64,000 nt of DNA, taken from assembly GCA_029593915.1 (NCBI GenBank), contig CP046147.1, forward strand, positions 1 through 64,000. Reading direction: 5' to 3'. Position numbers and translations under genes: made by a program. The notes beneath the pieces were generated by a model, which saw only the letters and a program-made list of their open reading frames with translations, was not told the origin of the DNA and searched no databases. The number at the start of each line of letters is the position of its first letter. Position 1 is the first letter of the stretch. Shown here piece after piece: positions 62,440 to 64,000 of the stretch. This DNA comes from Candidatus Lucifugimonas marina (GTDB lineage Bacteria; Chloroflexota; Dehalococcoidia; Lucifugimonadales; Lucifugimonadaceae).

Positions 62440-62862
62440 ATGGGGTTTGAATGGGATTTCGGAAACGTTGAGTGGATAGGCGTTATCGTCGCGATTATCG
62501 CCAACATGGCGTTCGGCATGATTTGGTACAACAAACGGGCTATGGGAACGATGTGGATGGAAGATGTAGGGATGAACGAGGAGAAGATTCGAGAAGGCAA
62601 TCTCCCGCTTATCTACATCTCGATGATCGTACTGCTCGTCATCACGAACATATTTATCGCTCTTGCTGTGATGAATATCGGCGGTGGGCTCGAAGAAGGT
62701 CTTGTAGTTGGAGCCGTACTCGGATTCGGAATCGCGGCTACGAACGCAATTCCGCACTATTCGTTCGCTCAGCAGCCATGGCGATTGGCGATATTGAACG
62801 CTGTGAACACTGGAGTGGCTATCACCCTAAGCGGAGCGATTATCGGAGCGTTCGCAGAGTAA
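62440..62862 (+). CDS. DUF1761 membrane protein
   Basis: 140 residues from ATG 62440, preceded by AGGGAGGG. DUF1761 landmarks: VEWIGVIVAIIANMAFGMIWYNKRAMGTMWMEDVGMNEEKI at the N-terminus and a Gly-rich third helix. Four membrane segments (about 9-27, 57-76, 83-100, 115-135). Function of the family is unknown. Confidence 0.82.
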   Translation: MGFEWDFGNVEWIGVIVAIIANMAFGMIWYNKRAMGTMWMEDVGMNEEKIREGNLPLIYISMIVLLVITNIFIALAVMNIGGGLEEGLVVGAVLGFGIAATNAIPHYSFAQQPWRLAILNAVNTGVAITLSGAIIGAFAE

Positions 62863-62888
62863 GGATTTTCATCCGGACTGCCAACGAT

Positions 62889-63080
62889 TGACTTCCCGAG
62901 GCCGCCGAGGGATTTGGTGTGGGGGCGCGTAAATTTGCGACCTGCGGTCGACCCTTCGACGGGGCTCAGGATGATGTTGTTCGATAGCTGCGGGGTTGAA
63001 CGATCGTGGCGCGTGGGCGATAGATGCTGAACCCGTTCGGCGTTGCTCAGGGCAGGCATGAATTCAGCATGACAGCCTCG
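62889..63080. repeat. Cluster of intergenic repeat fragments
   Basis: In the 301-base gap before trpB: ACTTCCCGAGGCCGCCGAGG at 62891-62912 (inverse of the motif at 6634-6656), CCCTTCGACGGGGCTCAGGATG at 62949-62974, and GTTGCTCAGGGCAGGCATGA with CAGCATGACAG near 63040-63075. Confidence 0.65.
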
Positions 63081-63103
63081 GTTGTGTTTTAGGTTGCTCA
63101 AAT

Positions 63104-63135
63104 AAAAAGGGGTAGGCAAATACCGACCCCTTTTT
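63104..63135 (-). terminator. Bidirectional intrinsic terminator after trpB
   Basis: AAAAAGGGGT (63104-63113) pairs with ACCCCTTTTT (63126-63135) around a 12-base loop. It is placed 29 bases after the trpB stop. Confidence 0.85.
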
Positions 63136-63163
63136 AATTTCTATTCAACTTTTCGTCGAAAAA

Positions 63164-64000
63164 CTAGCCGATCTGCGGAACTGACTTCATCGCTTCTGCG
63201 ATTGCTTCTGATGGCAATGCGTAATCGACCATGTCGCCTGAGAAGTAGTTGTCGTACGCCGAGAGGTCTAAGTGACCGTGGCCACAGAGGTGGAACAGGA
63301 TGTTCTTCTCTTCACCGGTCTCTTTCGCCTCAAGCGCTTCGTCGATGGCTGCTTTCAGGGCGTGAGTTGGCTCTGGGGCAGGAATGATTCCCTCGGTGCT
63401 TGCAAACAGAATAGCTGCCTCGAAGCAGGCGTTCTGGTGGTACGCCTTCGCTTCGTATACGCCTGCGTCGAACAGAGCGCTAACGAGAGGAGCCATGCCG
63501 TGGTAGCGAAGGCCGCCAGCGTGAATTGGGTTCGGCACGAACGTGTGACCCAGTGTGTGCATCTTGAACAACGGGGTTGTTCCGATAGCGTCACCAAAGT
63601 CATAAGTAAATTCACCTTTTGTGAGCGAAGGCGAAGCCTCTGGCTCAACAGCAATGAATCGTGTGTTCGTCTTGCCCGCCAGCTTGTCGGCAATGAACGG
63701 GAACGAGATACCAGCGAGGTTCGATCCACCACCGGCACAGCCAATCACAACGTCAGGATATGCGTCTGCCATTTCCATCTGCAGAATAGCTTCCTGTCCG
63801 ATCACGGTCTGGTGCATTAGAACTTGGTTTAGAACCGATCCGAGCGAGTACTTTGTATCGTCGTTCTGGGCAGCCACTTCGACCGCTTCCGAGATTGCAA
63901 TACCGAGTGGAACCCGGTGAATTTGGATCTTCAGCCAAAATGCTTCGACCTGCTTCGGTTTCATTACTTGGGCTAGCGGTTACTGTTCCGCCAAACGTCT
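63164..64000 (-). pseudogene. trpB: Tryptophan synthase beta chain (TrpB2 type), partial and frameshifted
   Basis: The C-terminal 250 residues match TrpB2: [27 protein letters not shown], the PLP-phosphate loop CAGGGSN, and [10 protein letters not shown]. Upstream the same protein continues in another frame to the window edge ([20 protein letters not shown] and [10 protein letters not shown]). Removing one base near 63908 joins PGS to LGIAIS as in intact TrpB2. The gene is therefore cut by the window and has a +1 frameshift, real or a sequencing error. The PLP-lysine region is outside the window. Confidence 0.82.

Overview
The window looks like the replication-origin region of a marine Chloroflexota genome, most likely of the SAR202 type. 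This is an inference from gene content. The window carries dnaA with an origin-like spacer, many TTG/GTG starts, Gfo/Idh/MocA, SDR and VOC enzymes, an acetoin/pyruvate dehydrogenase set with an AcoX-like protein, and four enolase-superfamily dehydratase genes packed together. Enolase-superfamily expansion is a published trait of SAR202. No rRNA, tRNA, CRISPR array, phage or transposase gene was recognised.

Layout. 0-9.3 kb: dnaA, a DinB-like gene, a probable oriC (DnaA-box-like 9-mers at 2199-2463), then obgE-nadD-pyrE, a membrane adenylate cyclase, and gyrB on the other strand. 9.5-17.3 kb: E1 alpha, E1 beta, E2 and an AcoX-like protein. The E1 and E2 genes are separated by a terminator, a GIY-YIG gene bracketed by inverted repeats, a haloacid dehalogenase and a metalloprotease-like lipoprotein. 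17.4-36 kb: accessory metabolism (two Gfo/Idh/MocA oxidoreductases, methyltransferases, a sulfide:quinone-reductase-like flavoprotein with DUF302, secernin-like peptidase, an inositol-phosphatase relative lacking metal ligands), an FN3/coiled-coil surface protein, a histidine kinase paired with a molybdopterin-domain lipoprotein, an amidohydrolase, SDR and MOSC. 36.3-41.6 kb: leuS, a probable selenocysteine-containing peroxiredoxin-like protein (in-frame TGA in a WUxxC motif), and two lipoproteins built from an apparently undescribed cysteine-paired repeat. 41.9-60.4 kb: a catabolic island with a Zn-dehydrogenase, two APH-type kinases, an FGGY kinase, four enolase-superfamily genes (one interrupted by a stop codon), an HpcH/HpaI aldolase, a lactonase-like amidohydrolase, a radical-SAM maturase, a deacylase, an M19 dipeptidase and a VOC protein. 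The order lactonase, dehydratase, aldolase suggests non-phosphorylative breakdown of sugar acids (L-rhamnonate/fuconate-like). 60.7-64 kb: GNAT, nudC, DUF1761 and a truncated, frameshifted trpB.

Almost every gene-free stretch over 300 bases is filled by paired inverted repeats. Family A is a MITE/REPIN-like element of about 136-190 nt (typically 167). Family B is about 131 nt and built on a GTCATTCTGAACTTGATTCAGAATC-type half site, seen in six pairs. Family F is a structured element with compensatory base changes in its hairpin; it abuts the start codons of two enolase-superfamily genes and is tandemly repeated at both. Three genes carry apparent single-site disruptions: a methyltransferase (TAA), an enolase-superfamily gene (TAA at the third metal-ligand Glu codon) and trpB (+1 base). 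These could be real decay or sequence error.
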